From assembly GCA_024277255.1 (NCBI GenBank), contig JAJRVQ010000035.1, positions 1-38,704 of the forward strand: a stretch of 38,704 bases of DNA. The letters run 5' to 3'. The notes below the pieces were generated by a model, which saw only the letters and a list, made by a program, of their open reading frames with translations, ran no database searches and was not told the DNA's origin. This document shows, in pieces, positions 26,044 to 34,670 of the stretch (its first letter is position 1; the number at the start of each line of letters is the position of its first letter). The DNA is from Acidobacteriota bacterium (GTDB lineage: Bacteria; Acidobacteriota; Thermoanaerobaculia; Multivoradales; SZUA-115). The position numbers were made by a program, and so were the translations under genes.

Positions 26044-27077
26044 TCCACAGGCGCAGAAAGAGCACCCGCACGGGCCGCCCTGCGATCGGCGCGGCGGCCG
26101 CCGCCGGGATTCGCCAGACTCTCGGCCGACCACGCATCGGCGCACTCCTGCTGCTGCTCAATCTCCTCGCGGCCTGGGTACTCGCCGCTCCCCTGGCGAC
26201 CCTGCTCTCCGAGGAGCTGGACGACAACCTTTACGGCGACACGATGGCCACTTCGGTGTCGTGGCGCTGGTTCGACGAGGTGGATCGGCAGCGGGGAGAG
26301 GAGATCGGTAACCTCGACGGCTGGCATGCCCTTTTCTCCTCCGAAGGAGTCGATCTCAGCGACCTGCTGGCCACCTCCGGCCAGGTACGGGCCGTCGCAT
26401 TAGCCGCCTTCTTCCTGTTCTGGGTCAACGGCCTGCTCCACTGCGGCTTCCTGGCCACGCTCTACCCGGATCGGCGCGGAGGGTTCGGCGCCGCGACCCT
26501 CCGTTTTGCCTTCCCAGCCACCATCCTCGCCATCATGGCCGTGTTCAGCTACCTCACCGCCTACGCGCTGCTCTACGTGCAGACCGGGCGCTGGCTCGCC
26601 GGCTGGATGGCGGCGGTCGACAGCGAATGGATCGTGCGCACCGTCACCGGGGGGCGGCTGGCACTGACCCTGGCGGCGATTCTCGCCTGCAAGCTGATCT
26701 ACGACCTGACCCGGGTCGTGCTCATCGAGCGCGACTCCGGCAACTGGCCGTGGGCCGGCCTCCTGGCGCTGCGCGACCTCGCCCGCCACGGGCCGCGATA
26801 CGCCGGCCTCTACCTGCTACTCGGCCTGCTAGTACCGGCGATGACCGTTCTCTGGGGCTGGAGTGGAGGTCGCTGGGCACCGCAAACCTGGGTCGGTCTG
26901 TTCAGCCTGTTCGTCCTCCACCAGTTCTTCCTCGCCACCCGCATCGGACTGCGGCTCAGCCACCTGGCCGCCATCCGCGCCCTCTACCGCAACACGCGAC
27001 GCATCTCGGCCAAGGCGCCCTTCAAAGTGACCCGGCGCGGCGAGGCTCCGCCGGACGAAGTGGTCGGAGGGCTATGA
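26040..27077 (+). CDS. Six-segment membrane protein, unknown
   Basis: A 345-residue integral membrane protein I do not recognise. Predicted segments lie at about 33-52, 116-137, 153-175, 205-225, 258-280 and 288-305. A soluble loop between the first two holds the acidic LDDNLYGDTMATSVSWRWFDEVD. The C-terminus is basic and cytoplasmic by charge. Its ATG overlaps the stop of the metallopeptidase gene, and the pair is probably one operon. A transport, assembly or anchoring partner of that peptidase is possible but not shown. Confidence 0.75.
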   Translation: MIHRRRKSTRTGRPAIGAAAAAGIRQTLGRPRIGALLLLLNLLAAWVLAAPLATLLSEELDDNLYGDTMATSVSWRWFDEVDRQRGEEIGNLDGWHALFSSEGVDLSDLLATSGQVRAVALAAFFLFWVNGLLHCGFLATLYPDRRGGFGAATLRFAFPATILAIMAVFSYLTAYALLYVQTGRWLAGWMAAVDSEWIVRTVTGGRLALTLAAILACKLIYDLTRVVLIERDSGNWPWAGLLALRDLARHGPRYAGLYLLLGLLVPAMTVLWGWSGGRWAPQTWVGLFSLFVLHQFFLATRIGLRLSHLAAIRALYRNTRRISAKAPFKVTRRGEAPPDEVVGGL

Positions 27078-27088
27078 AACGAGAGCCG

Positions 27089-27128
27089 AAAAAAGGGTGA
27101 GCCGACCTGCCGAAAGGTGGGATCACCC
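27089..27128 (-). terminator. Terminator of the cysteine-rich protein gene
   Basis: On the minus strand GGGTGA/TCACCC (27123-27128 with 27095-27100) encloses an ACCT/AGGT inner stem and is followed by a T-run (27089-27094). It lies 45 bases past the stop of the minus-strand gene. Confidence 0.7.
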
Positions 27129-27172
27129 CCAATTCGACCTACCTATTGGCTATTTCGGATTCTCCATCGGAG

Positions 27173-27565
27173 CTACGAGCAAGAGCAGCTCGCCCCGTTA
27201 TTGCTATAGCTACAGGTGATCGCCCCAGCAGCATCGGTGCAGGTTACGGTCCTGTTGTTTCCGGTCTTCCCATTGGGTTTACAGGTAGCGCCCTTCCCGC
27301 TAGCGCTACAAGAACAATTGGCGCCGACACCTGCATTTGACAAGCTGATGGAACAACCCGCGAAACAGGCTCCGAGATCGCCGTCGAAGTTGATGCCACC
27401 TTCGCCGTCCAATACACCCACCACATCCGGGTTGCAGTCACCGTCGGGGGGCACCACTACGGTCGGCTCGGGGCTGCCCGCGCTAGCGGCGAACGTCGTG
27501 TGTGGCAGCAAGCAAAGCAGTCCCAGTACGGCCAAACCCAGCAGTCGAAACCTCAGAGTGCGCAT
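27173..27565 (-). CDS. Small cysteine-rich secreted protein, unknown
   Basis: A 130-residue protein with a signal peptide (about 1-26, hydrophobic core then TTFAAS). A short Pro/Asp linker (PEPTVVVPPDGD) follows, then a mature region carrying ten cysteines, including two CSC pairs near the middle and at the extreme C-terminus. The residues between are Gly/Asn/Ser-rich. An even cysteine number fits disulfide bonding outside the cytoplasm. AAAGGAG before the ATG at 27565 and a T-tract terminator define a monocistronic unit. Base composition is less GC-rich than its neighbours. No family is recognised; a structural peptide or bacteriocin-like product are both conceivable. Confidence 0.7.
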   Translation of the reverse strand: MRTLRFRLLGLAVLGLLCLLPHTTFAASAGSPEPTVVVPPDGDCNPDVVGVLDGEGGINFDGDLGACFAGCSISLSNAGVGANCSCSASGKGATCKPNGKTGNNRTVTCTDAAGAITCSYSNNGASCSCS

Positions 27566-27794
27566 ACAATGCTCCTTTCAGTTGTGGCCTCTTCGTAGAG
27601 AGGTCCGGGTCTACTAGGTACTGCGCAACCTGAGGCTTCGAGAAGTAATGCGGCGGTAAGAAAATCTACGGCTAGGCACCAGTCCAAACTCACCGAGCGC
27701 TTTCGGCCATCTTGCCGCCACAATCGGCGACTAGCATCACGGTCGCAGCGGTACCACCACCGATGAGTCCCCCCCGCTCCCCGAGTCCACCACG

Positions 27795-28673
27795 ATGACC
27801 ATCCCGCACACCGATCCGCCTGCCGTCCTACCCGCGGCACCTGCTCCCATCACCCCGGGTGAAATCCTCAAGGCGGGCTGGAAGGGTTTGCGTGAGCTGA
27901 TCAAGCGGCCGCTCTACCGCCTTTACGAGCGGCGCCTTGCGGCCGAGCTTTCACAGTGGAACCTGCCCCGCCATATCGGCTTCATCATGGACGGCAACCG
28001 GCGGTTCGCGCGCTTGGCGGGTAGCCGTCAAGTGAGCTTCGGCCACAGCCAGGGTGCCGCCAAGTTGCACGAGGTTCTCGCCTGGTGTTTTGACGCCGGG
28101 ATACCCGTGGTCACGGTGTGGAGCTTCTCACTCGAGAACTTCGAACGCGACACCTCCGAAGTCGAAGACCTGCTCCATCTGTTCGAAGAGAAGACCCGCG
28201 AGCTGGCCCACGACGCCGAGGTGCACAGCAAGGAGGTGCGGGTTCGCTTCATCGGCAAGCTGGAGCTATTGCCGCAGAGTCTCCAGGAGGCGATCCGTGC
28301 AGCCGAAGCCGCCACTGCCCACTACCGCCGCTTCCACCTCAACATCGCCATGGCCTACGGCGGCCGGCAGGAGATCACCGACGCCTTTCACAGCTTCCTC
28401 AACGATCAAGCCACCGCGGGTCTCGATCTGAGCCAAGTCGCCGCGCGCTTCGACGGCCGGGCGATCGAACCCTACCTCTACACCTCAGGCCTCCCCGAGC
28501 CGGATCTCATCGTACGCACCAGCGGCGAGGTGCGCCTCTCCGGCTTCCTGCTGTGGCAGAGCGCCTACTCGGAGTTTTCCTTCTGCGACGCGAACTGGCC
28601 GGCCTTTCGCAAGATCGACCTGCTGCGTGCCCTGCGCTCCTACCACCTGCGCCAGCGGCGCTACGGTAGGTAG
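27795..28673 (+). CDS. cis-Prenyltransferase, Z-FPP-synthase type
   Basis: A 292-residue isoprenyl transferase of the UppS/DPPS family. The conserved first motif is HIGFIMDGNRRFAR with catalytic D66. It continues with HSQGAAKLHEVLAWC, WSFSLENFERD, NIAMAYGGRQEI, RTSGEVRLSGFLLWQSAYSE and the final RRYGR. The KRPLYRLYERRL lead-in and the C-terminus resemble the actinobacterial short-chain enzyme Rv1086 more than E. coli UppS. It may make Z,E-farnesyl diphosphate or a polyprenyl lipid carrier. The start at 27795 lacks a clear ribosome site; the 50-residue N-terminus before motif 1 resembles the actinobacterial form. The 27566-27794 spacer shows no other gene. Confidence 0.88.
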   Translation: MTIPHTDPPAVLPAAPAPITPGEILKAGWKGLRELIKRPLYRLYERRLAAELSQWNLPRHIGFIMDGNRRFARLAGSRQVSFGHSQGAAKLHEVLAWCFDAGIPVVTVWSFSLENFERDTSEVEDLLHLFEEKTRELAHDAEVHSKEVRVRFIGKLELLPQSLQEAIRAAEAATAHYRRFHLNIAMAYGGRQEITDAFHSFLNDQATAGLDLSQVAARFDGRAIEPYLYTSGLPEPDLIVRTSGEVRLSGFLLWQSAYSEFSFCDANWPAFRKIDLLRALRSYHLRQRRYGR

Positions 28674-28687
28674 TTCGGAGGCAGCCG

Positions 28688-30130
28688 CTAGCCTCGCTCC
28701 ACCACCATCGCAAAGCCCACCCCTCCGGCAGCGCAAACGGTCATCATGCCGAGATTGACCTCGCGGCGTTTCATTTCGTGCAGCAGTTGCAGGGTAACGC
28801 GAGCGCCGGTAGCGCCAAAGGGGTGGCCGATGGCGATCGAGCCGCCGTTGACGTTGTAGCGCTCCAGGTCCACGAAGCCGAGCGGCTGGTCGACCCCCAG
28901 CTCATCGCGAGCGAATTTCGGCGAGGCAAAGGCCTTCAAGTTTGAGACGATCTGCGCCGCGAAGGCCTCGTGCATTTCGATCAGATCCAGATCCCCGAGC
29001 TTCGCCCCGGCCAGTTCCAAGGCCCTCGGCGCCGCCCAGGCAGGCCCCTGAAGCAGCTGTGTGGCCGGGTCGAGAGCGGCAAAGGCGAAGGAGCGCAGGT
29101 AGCCGAGAGGTTCGATCCCCAGAGCCTTCACTCGCTCTTCGCTCATCAACAGGACCGCCGAACCGCCGTCGGTCAGCGGGCTGGAGTTGCCGGCGGTCAA
29201 CGAGCCATAGCGCCGGTCGAAGACCGGTCGCAAACCGGCCAGAGCCTCCATCGAGGTATCGGAACGCACACCGTTGTCGGCGGTGATCGCTTGGTTGTAA
29301 CGCGGTCGCGGGAAGGTGGGCACGATCTGGTGGTCGAAACGGCCCTCGGCCGCCGCGGCGGCGGCACGGTGGTGCGACATCAAGGCGATCTCGTCTTGCG
29401 CCTGGCGCGAAATATCGTTCTCTTTGGCCATCTTCTCGGCCGACTGACCCATCGTCTGGCCGGTAGTGAATTCGGCGATCGCCGGCGCCACCGGCGCCAG
29501 ATCCTTGAATTTCACCGAACTGAGCGCCTTGATCTTGGCCGGCAGGCTCTTCGCCTTGCTCAGACGCATCAAGGCCTGCGCCGCCCGCTTCGAGTAGGTG
29601 ATCGGAACGCTGGAAAGCGATTCCCCACCGCCGGCGAGGACCACGTCGGCCTCGCCTGAGAGAATCGACTGCGCGCCGTAACAAATGGCTCGGTTCGACG
29701 AAGCGCAAGCGAGGTTGACCGTCGTCCCGGGGATCGTCTTGGGCAGCGAGTTGCGCAGCACCACTTCGCGCCCGAGATTGGGCCCGTAGAGAGCCGGGAT
29801 CACCACCCCGAAAATCGATTGATCGATCTCGCCGGGATCGATCGGCGCGCGAGCTACCAACTCCGCCGCCGCGACGCTGGCCAGATCGATCACGTCCATC
29901 GCCTTGTAGGCCGTGGAGGCCTTGCAGAAGGGGGTCCGTGCCCCGTCCACCACCGCCACGCGCTTTCCCTTCTTACCCAAACGGGCGCCGGCAATACGCG
30001 GCTTGCCGGACTTGGCGCCACGAGTCCAAACGGTGTCCGCCCGCTCGTGGATTTCCTCCATCAAGGTGGCGGTGTTGGCCGGCGGCAACGGTGCCGGCGT
30101 GGTCGACGGGCGGGTGGATGAATCGGTCAT
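28688..30130 (-). CDS. Acetyl-CoA acyltransferase (thiolase), FadI-like
   Basis: A 480-residue thiolase that cleaves 3-ketoacyl-CoA in beta-oxidation or condenses acyl-CoAs. The acylated Cys is C142 in TVNLACASSNRA. IEMHEAFAAQI and the GHPFGATGAR and CAAGGVG motifs give the His and second Cys. An N-terminal extension of about 55 residues (Pro/Thr-rich, then RGAKSGKPRIAG) precedes the thiolase fold. Length and features match FadI-type thiolases, but no fadJ partner is adjacent. AGGAGGT seven bases before the ATG at 30130 sets the start. Convergent with the prenyltransferase gene. Confidence 0.92.
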   Translation of the reverse strand: MTDSSTRPSTTPAPLPPANTATLMEEIHERADTVWTRGAKSGKPRIAGARLGKKGKRVAVVDGARTPFCKASTAYKAMDVIDLASVAAAELVARAPIDPGEIDQSIFGVVIPALYGPNLGREVVLRNSLPKTIPGTTVNLACASSNRAICYGAQSILSGEADVVLAGGGESLSSVPITYSKRAAQALMRLSKAKSLPAKIKALSSVKFKDLAPVAPAIAEFTTGQTMGQSAEKMAKENDISRQAQDEIALMSHHRAAAAAAEGRFDHQIVPTFPRPRYNQAITADNGVRSDTSMEALAGLRPVFDRRYGSLTAGNSSPLTDGGSAVLLMSEERVKALGIEPLGYLRSFAFAALDPATQLLQGPAWAAPRALELAGAKLGDLDLIEMHEAFAAQIVSNLKAFASPKFARDELGVDQPLGFVDLERYNVNGGSIAIGHPFGATGARVTLQLLHEMKRREVNLGMMTVCAAGGVGFAMVVERG

Positions 30131-30152
30131 CGAACTACCTCCTGAGGCTGCC

Positions 30153-30161
30153 GTTATACCA
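30153..30161 (-). promoter_or_regulatory. Possible extended -10 promoter of the thiolase gene
   Basis: TGGTATAAC on the minus strand is an extended -10 (TGn plus TATAAC). No -35 box is recognisable. It lies 23 bases upstream of the thiolase start, between that gene and the upstream protease gene. Confidence 0.3.
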
Positions 30162-30197
30162 CGCATTCACCCCCGCGCCGCACTGCGGCGACAAGTG

Positions 30198-31619
30198 TTA
30201 TTTCGCCAAAGGCAGCATCACCGTCGGGTCGCCGAGGATCACCATACTCTCTTGGTCGAGGGCGGCGAGGAGAAGATGGGCCAGCTTGGCGACTTTGACC
30301 CTCCTCGCGGTCGATCCCGTTTGCAGGAGCAGGAAGGTCGACATCAGGGTGCCCACCCGCTCATAGCAGCCGTGGAGAGCCATACCCACCGGCTGCGGTG
30401 GATCGGCGTAGAGCTGGTTGTAGAGCGCCAAACTCAGCGCGCCGGTCAACGCCTGGCCGGTTTGGCGGTTGGCCAGCGTCCAGTCGCAGGTGGGCTCCAC
30501 CTGGCCGACAAAGGCACGCAACGGCCGTTGGGCGCCCAGTAGGCGACGAGGCAACGGCGAGATCTGAGCTCCGGCGGCGGCGACCGCTTCGAGAGTCTTG
30601 CGCGCCGCGGAGCCGGAGGCCAGAGCGCTGGCCAGCCGTGAGGTCGAATCGCCGCCGGCTGAGCAACAGGCATGGGCGTACCAGATCGCCCCTTCAGGCT
30701 GCCACGCCGCGAGCAGAGCGTCGGGGTCGAGAATCTCCTCGTTGGCGTCGACCAACAAGCCGAGGTCGCGCGCCATCGCCGCGGGATCGGCCAGCGGTCC
30801 GGTCTTGCCGTGGCTGGTGGTGACGATCAAGCCGGGCTGCCGCTCAGCGAGATCGGCCACCAGGCCGTCGATGGTCAACATCTCCTGGCTGCCGTCGCGG
30901 AAGCGAAGGCCGGCGCTGAGGTCGGAGTCCGCCCGATAGTCCGCGGCGAGCGGCGCGGCGACAACATCGCGCATCAACTGGGTGATCGAGGTCTTACGAT
31001 CATCCACCGACCAGATCAACGGTTTGAACAGATCGCTCTTGGCGGTCGAGAAATCGTCGAGCAAGGCGGTGACATAGCGATCGAGCGCCTCGCCCTCGAG
31101 GTCCAACCGACCGACATAGCAGCGGGTGTTGAGGATGTACTGCATGTCCCACGGAATCTCCGCCGGCGTCCCGTAGATCAGCAGGTACTGCGGAATCTCT
31201 CCCGACCCGGTGCCGGCCTTCGACGCCGAGATATCGGGTGCGTTGCGATCCGCGTAGTTGCGCAGAAAGGTCAGCCGGTTGGCCCCGGCGCTGTCGTGGT
31301 AGCGCAGAACCGGCGCGTGCGCCTCGCCCGCCGGAGCCCGTTCTTTCAACAGCCGCCGGATCGGTTCCGGGGCATCGTCGCCCGAGGCCAGGGTCGCCGT
31401 GGAGAGCCCATCTCGATCCGGCAGCACCACCCCCCAACCGACCCGTGGATCGCGCCAGTTGTGCAAGTCGCGAACGCGACCGGGAAGACGCTGTCCCAGT
31501 CTAGGTCTGGTCAACGTCTCGCCGTTGCTGGTCCACTCCTCAACTCTCTGATCCACCGCCCCGACCACCGGCCCTTCACCGGTGAAGGCGTTGAAACTCA
31601 GCTGCGGTGGAAACTCCAT
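30198..31619 (-). CDS. Caspase/gingipain-like (CHAT-type) protease
   Basis: A 473-residue clan CD-like cysteine protease candidate. H270 lies in GLIVTTSHGKTG after a hydrophobic strand, and Cys 318 or 319 in IWYAHACCSAGGDS after the next strand, the His-Cys order of caspases, CHAT and gingipain-family peptidases. Upstream, YLLIYGTPAEIPWDMQY and the final VILGDPTVMLP match gingipain/CHAT landmarks. There is no signal peptide or membrane segment, so it probably acts in the cytoplasm. The start at 31619 has no strong ribosome site but lies 22 bases after the hydrolase stop, implying an operon. The substrate is unknown and may include its partner. Confidence 0.75.
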   Translation of the reverse strand: MEFPPQLSFNAFTGEGPVVGAVDQRVEEWTSNGETLTRPRLGQRLPGRVRDLHNWRDPRVGWGVVLPDRDGLSTATLASGDDAPEPIRRLLKERAPAGEAHAPVLRYHDSAGANRLTFLRNYADRNAPDISASKAGTGSGEIPQYLLIYGTPAEIPWDMQYILNTRCYVGRLDLEGEALDRYVTALLDDFSTAKSDLFKPLIWSVDDRKTSITQLMRDVVAAPLAADYRADSDLSAGLRFRDGSQEMLTIDGLVADLAERQPGLIVTTSHGKTGPLADPAAMARDLGLLVDANEEILDPDALLAAWQPEGAIWYAHACCSAGGDSTSRLASALASGSAARKTLEAVAAAGAQISPLPRRLLGAQRPLRAFVGQVEPTCDWTLANRQTGQALTGALSLALYNQLYADPPQPVGMALHGCYERVGTLMSTFLLLQTGSTARRVKVAKLAHLLLAALDQESMVILGDPTVMLPLAK

Positions 31620-31641
31620 GGGGGGCACGGGGTGATCTCCG

Positions 31642-33045
31642 CTAGTCCGTGGCGGCCGCACGCCGCACCAGCTGATGCAGCGTCCACCAGGTGAAATCAT
31701 TGCTGATCTCGCCGTGGCCGGTGATTCGACCGTCCGCGTGGACAGCATAGATGCGCTCACCGCCGGAGAAATCATAGCGATCGGAGGGGCCCAGGAGTTC
31801 GACCTTCTTGGTGACCGCCGCACGACCCGCGGGACCGAACCCGCCCAGGGCGGAGTAGATACTCGGTGCCGGCAATTCGCCTCCCGCGAGTTGGGGTCCC
31901 TCGCCGAGATCCTTGCCGCGGCGCACCGACAGGTGGAAGAGCTTGGTCAGCGCCGAGTCGTCCGCTGTGTAGGTGGAGAACAACGGCAGGCGGCAGCGGG
32001 CCGGAGCCTCGTGGTAGGCGCCGGGGCCGCCGCGCTTGGGTACCTCGTCGGCGAAGCACCAACGGTTGACCGCCGGCTGGAGCAGGAGAACCGAATCGAC
32101 CTGCCGCGGCGGAGCCGGCGGGGCGCACAGCGCCGAGAGCACGACCTTGGCGCCGTAGGAATGGCCCAGCAGGTGTGTCCTGCCGCCGTGCGCTGACAGC
32201 AAGCCGCGCAGCAGCTTGGCCACACCGTTGCCGCCAACGACCCCGGCGCGATCTTTCATCTTCCAGACGGTGAACATGCGCACCGCCTTGCGCGGATCCA
32301 GCGAGCTGATGCCCGCCACTTCAGGGCTGTCATCCACCGCCTCGTCGGCGGGAAAACCCTCTTCCGCGGGAAAACCGAAAGCGCCGTCGGTCACCGCCGA
32401 AGGCTCCTTCTTGCCGAGAGATTGCCACGCATCGAGAAAGGCCTCGGCGTCCATCGCCCCTTCGCCATCGGAAACAGGATCGGCGAAAGGATCGCTCTGC
32501 TCACCCATCAGCGAGACCAACAACTGCGCCAATCGCCGCGCCTGCGCCGGGTCCAACCGCTCTTGCTGCGCCAGCGCATGGAACTCTTCGACTTGCCCGT
32601 CGGACGCCAGCTCCGAGGCGATCTCGTCCAACTCGGCAAGTCCGGCGCCGATCGAGCTATCGGCGTCCTCATCCTCGCCGGCAGCGGCAAAACCCGGTCC
32701 CTTCGCCTTGCCGAAGACGAGCGCGGTGCTCGGCCAGAAGATGCCCACCAGGAGCGGCTTGTAGCCGGCCGGCATGTCGATCCCCTGCGCATCGCGAACC
32801 GCTTGAAAACCGGCGATGAAGTCACGGTATCGCTGGGTAGAGACCTTCCAGTCGTTGTTCCAGCCGTGAGAAAAGAGAAACAGATCGGAGAAATCGCCGG
32901 CGGCGGCCTCTTCGATCAGCTGTTGCTGAGTGTTGGGGCCAGTCGCACGCCCCTTCTTGTCGAAAGGGATGATGTAGAAGGGAGCGGTCACACCGCCGCC
33001 CAGGTCGAGCTGGGCATAGGGGCCAGCGGGTAGCTTCTTGGCCAT
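31642..33045 (-). CDS. Alpha/beta-hydrolase-fold protein with acidic insert
   Basis: A 467-residue protein with alpha/beta-hydrolase landmarks. An early oxyanion-type strand FLFSHGWNNDW is at 56-66, the nucleophile elbow GHSYGAK has S296, and H444 in ITGHGEISND is a late His candidate. Residues about 115-245 form an acidic, low-complexity insert that splits the first strand from the nucleophile region. There is no signal peptide. GGAGGAGA just upstream of the ATG at 33045 gives a strong start. It is followed directly by the caspase-like gene. A CTGGCGCGCCAG perfect palindrome lies upstream at 33087-33098 and could be an operator. Esterase, lipase or peptidase activity cannot be told apart from sequence. 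Confidence 0.8.
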   Translation of the reverse strand: MAKKLPAGPYAQLDLGGGVTAPFYIIPFDKKGRATGPNTQQQLIEEAAAGDFSDLFLFSHGWNNDWKVSTQRYRDFIAGFQAVRDAQGIDMPAGYKPLLVGIFWPSTALVFGKAKGPGFAAAGEDEDADSSIGAGLAELDEIASELASDGQVEEFHALAQQERLDPAQARRLAQLLVSLMGEQSDPFADPVSDGEGAMDAEAFLDAWQSLGKKEPSAVTDGAFGFPAEEGFPADEAVDDSPEVAGISSLDPRKAVRMFTVWKMKDRAGVVGGNGVAKLLRGLLSAHGGRTHLLGHSYGAKVVLSALCAPPAPPRQVDSVLLLQPAVNRWCFADEVPKRGGPGAYHEAPARCRLPLFSTYTADDSALTKLFHLSVRRGKDLGEGPQLAGGELPAPSIYSALGGFGPAGRAAVTKKVELLGPSDRYDFSGGERIYAVHADGRITGHGEISNDFTWWTLHQLVRRAAATD

Positions 33046-33192
33046 GCTTTCTCCTCCGGGTTCTTGTTGGACTCGGGACGTCAAGACTGGCGCGCCAGCA
33101 CCCCATCTAGTTACAGCGACCGGACGGGGCCGGATCGGTGGTTGTCCCCACGTTGCCTTCGCTCAATGAAAGCAAAGCATACAGGGCGCACT

Positions 33193-34284
33193 CTACCCGC
33201 CGGCCGACCTCCCCTGGCCGCCGAGCTGAATCACCCGCACCTCGTGTTGCGCCCAGAAGTCTCGGTCCGCTTCGGCAAGATCGAGTTCAGGGGCCACCAG
33301 CAGAGCCCGCAAGCGGCCAAACGGTCTTCGCTTACGGCGCCAACGGCCTCCGGCGGTGGATCGTTGCGCCCACTGGCACAACTGCGCCGCCTCAGCGTTC
33401 TGGCCGACCGCTACCACCGTCGGCCGAGCCCAGGCCACCGTCGCCACGAAGGCCGCCTGGTTCGGTTCGATGACCAGCGCTGCGCCGCAGTAGCTCGCCC
33501 AAGCCAGAAGCTGGCGTGCCGCGGGGCGATCGAGTGGCGCGGAGTGGACAGTGATGGCTCGTTGAGAGGGCTTTTCTTCTCGCACGGAGTCCACCAACCG
33601 GCCGGCATCTTCGGCCAGCTGAGCGGCGGAAAGAAAGTGAGGTTGACCGCCAGGGCTATCCGAGCTGACCACAACGCCTCCCGCGACCGGTGGTTCGGCC
33701 ATCGGTCCATCCGGTCCGGAAGCCGGCTCATCTAGCAGTCCGGGGTGAAAGTCGTCCGTCGGTGAGAACGAAGAATTTGGCTGCGAATCAAGGCGGAAAA
33801 CCGCAGGCGAACCCGAGGTTCGTTGAGGATTTTCCAACGTAGAGTCGCGGTCAAAGACCCGTTCGGAACCAGGGCGAGTTTCACCCCGGGCTGCTAGATC
33901 CAAGGCGGCGCCACCGATCGCCGGAAACCGGCCCACGCTTGCGGCGCGACAAGGCTCTCCGAGCCAAGCACAGCAGCCCAACTCGCTCAGTCGCCGCGCT
34001 GTGTCGTCAGGACCCTCCCAGGATATCGGCACCGCCGCTCGCCCAGAGAACTGCACCGCCAGGTCGCTCAGCACCGAGACGATGGTGCACGACGACTCAA
34101 AGGCGACCCGGCCTTCCGCCGGCAAAGGCGCCAGCAGAGCACTGAGCGCTCGAACGCGCTCCACAACCTCGGCAAAACTGAGCCATTTCCAGCCACGCGG
34201 GTGGGGATAGAAGAGCCAGGGCTGGGCCGGTTCGGAGGCGGCGTGGTGGATCAGCGCTGAAGGAATCGAGGCGACGGAGTCCAA
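33193..34284 (-). CDS. Degenerate AMP-ligase (ANL)-like protein
   Basis: A 363-residue protein resembling the N-terminal subdomain of acyl-CoA synthetase/adenylating enzymes (FAEVVERVRALSALLAPLP and a VAFESSCTIVSVLSDLAVQFSG stretch). The usual ATP-binding TSGTTGxPKG loop is replaced by VVVSSDSPGGQPHFLSAAQL. The protein ends before the YGxTE and C-terminal motifs of the family. It is therefore probably catalytically dead, or a remnant. The start is TTG at 34284 with no good ribosome site, 8 bases after the upstream stop, so translation may be coupled. It could also be a pseudogene fragment, although the frame is intact. Confidence 0.6.
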   Translation of the reverse strand: MDSVASIPSALIHHAASEPAQPWLFYPHPRGWKWLSFAEVVERVRALSALLAPLPAEGRVAFESSCTIVSVLSDLAVQFSGRAAVPISWEGPDDTARRLSELGCCAWLGEPCRAASVGRFPAIGGAALDLAARGETRPGSERVFDRDSTLENPQRTSGSPAVFRLDSQPNSSFSPTDDFHPGLLDEPASGPDGPMAEPPVAGGVVVSSDSPGGQPHFLSAAQLAEDAGRLVDSVREEKPSQRAITVHSAPLDRPAARQLLAWASYCGAALVIEPNQAAFVATVAWARPTVVAVGQNAEAAQLCQWAQRSTAGGRWRRKRRPFGRLRALLVAPELDLAEADRDFWAQHEVRVIQLGGQGRSAGG

Positions 34285-34292
34285 ACGGGCTG

Positions 34293-34574
34293 CTAGAGGG
34301 CCGCCAGCTTGGCCAGGGCGGCGGAGATCTTCCCCTCGATCAGCACCCGCATCAGACTAGCCGGTGGCCGCAAGCTAGCCAACCCCACGACCCTGCCACT
34401 CTCGAAGGTGATCGACCCCTCAGCTCCGGGGCCCGAGAGACGCAACACGTCGCCATCCCATCGGCGCCGCAACATGCCGCCCGGGAACTGCTCTTGGAGC
34501 GCCGCATCCAGTACCGGCCTCATCTCCGTCACCGATTGAAACTTGGTCACCACTTCGATCTTCACTTCGTTCAT
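34293..34574 (-). CDS. Small PHA-granule-system-like protein
   Basis: A 93-residue protein beginning MNEVKIEVVTKFQSVTEM. Its SGPGAEGSITFESGRVV and LRPPASLMRVLIEGKIS patterns are similar to the polyhydroxyalkanoic acid system (PF09650-type) family. It may bind polymer granules, though no PHA synthase is present in the window. The ATG at 34574 gives the only sensible start; the frame stays open upstream as antisense of the divergent peptidase. Family placement is tentative. Confidence 0.55.
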   Translation of the reverse strand: MNEVKIEVVTKFQSVTEMRPVLDAALQEQFPGGMLRRRWDGDVLRLSGPGAEGSITFESGRVVGLASLRPPASLMRVLIEGKISAALAKLAAL

Positions 34575-34670
34575 GGGCGGCAACCTAGCACAGGCTGGGA
34601 CCGGCCGGCGACAGCACCGAGCAATGCACGAGCGATCCATGGCATGCATCCTGCTAGAGTTGACAACTAC

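Noticed and set aside
34660..34665. TTGACA before the M48 peptidase gene as a -35 box
   Set aside because: It lies only five bases before the ATG, too close to serve as its promoter.
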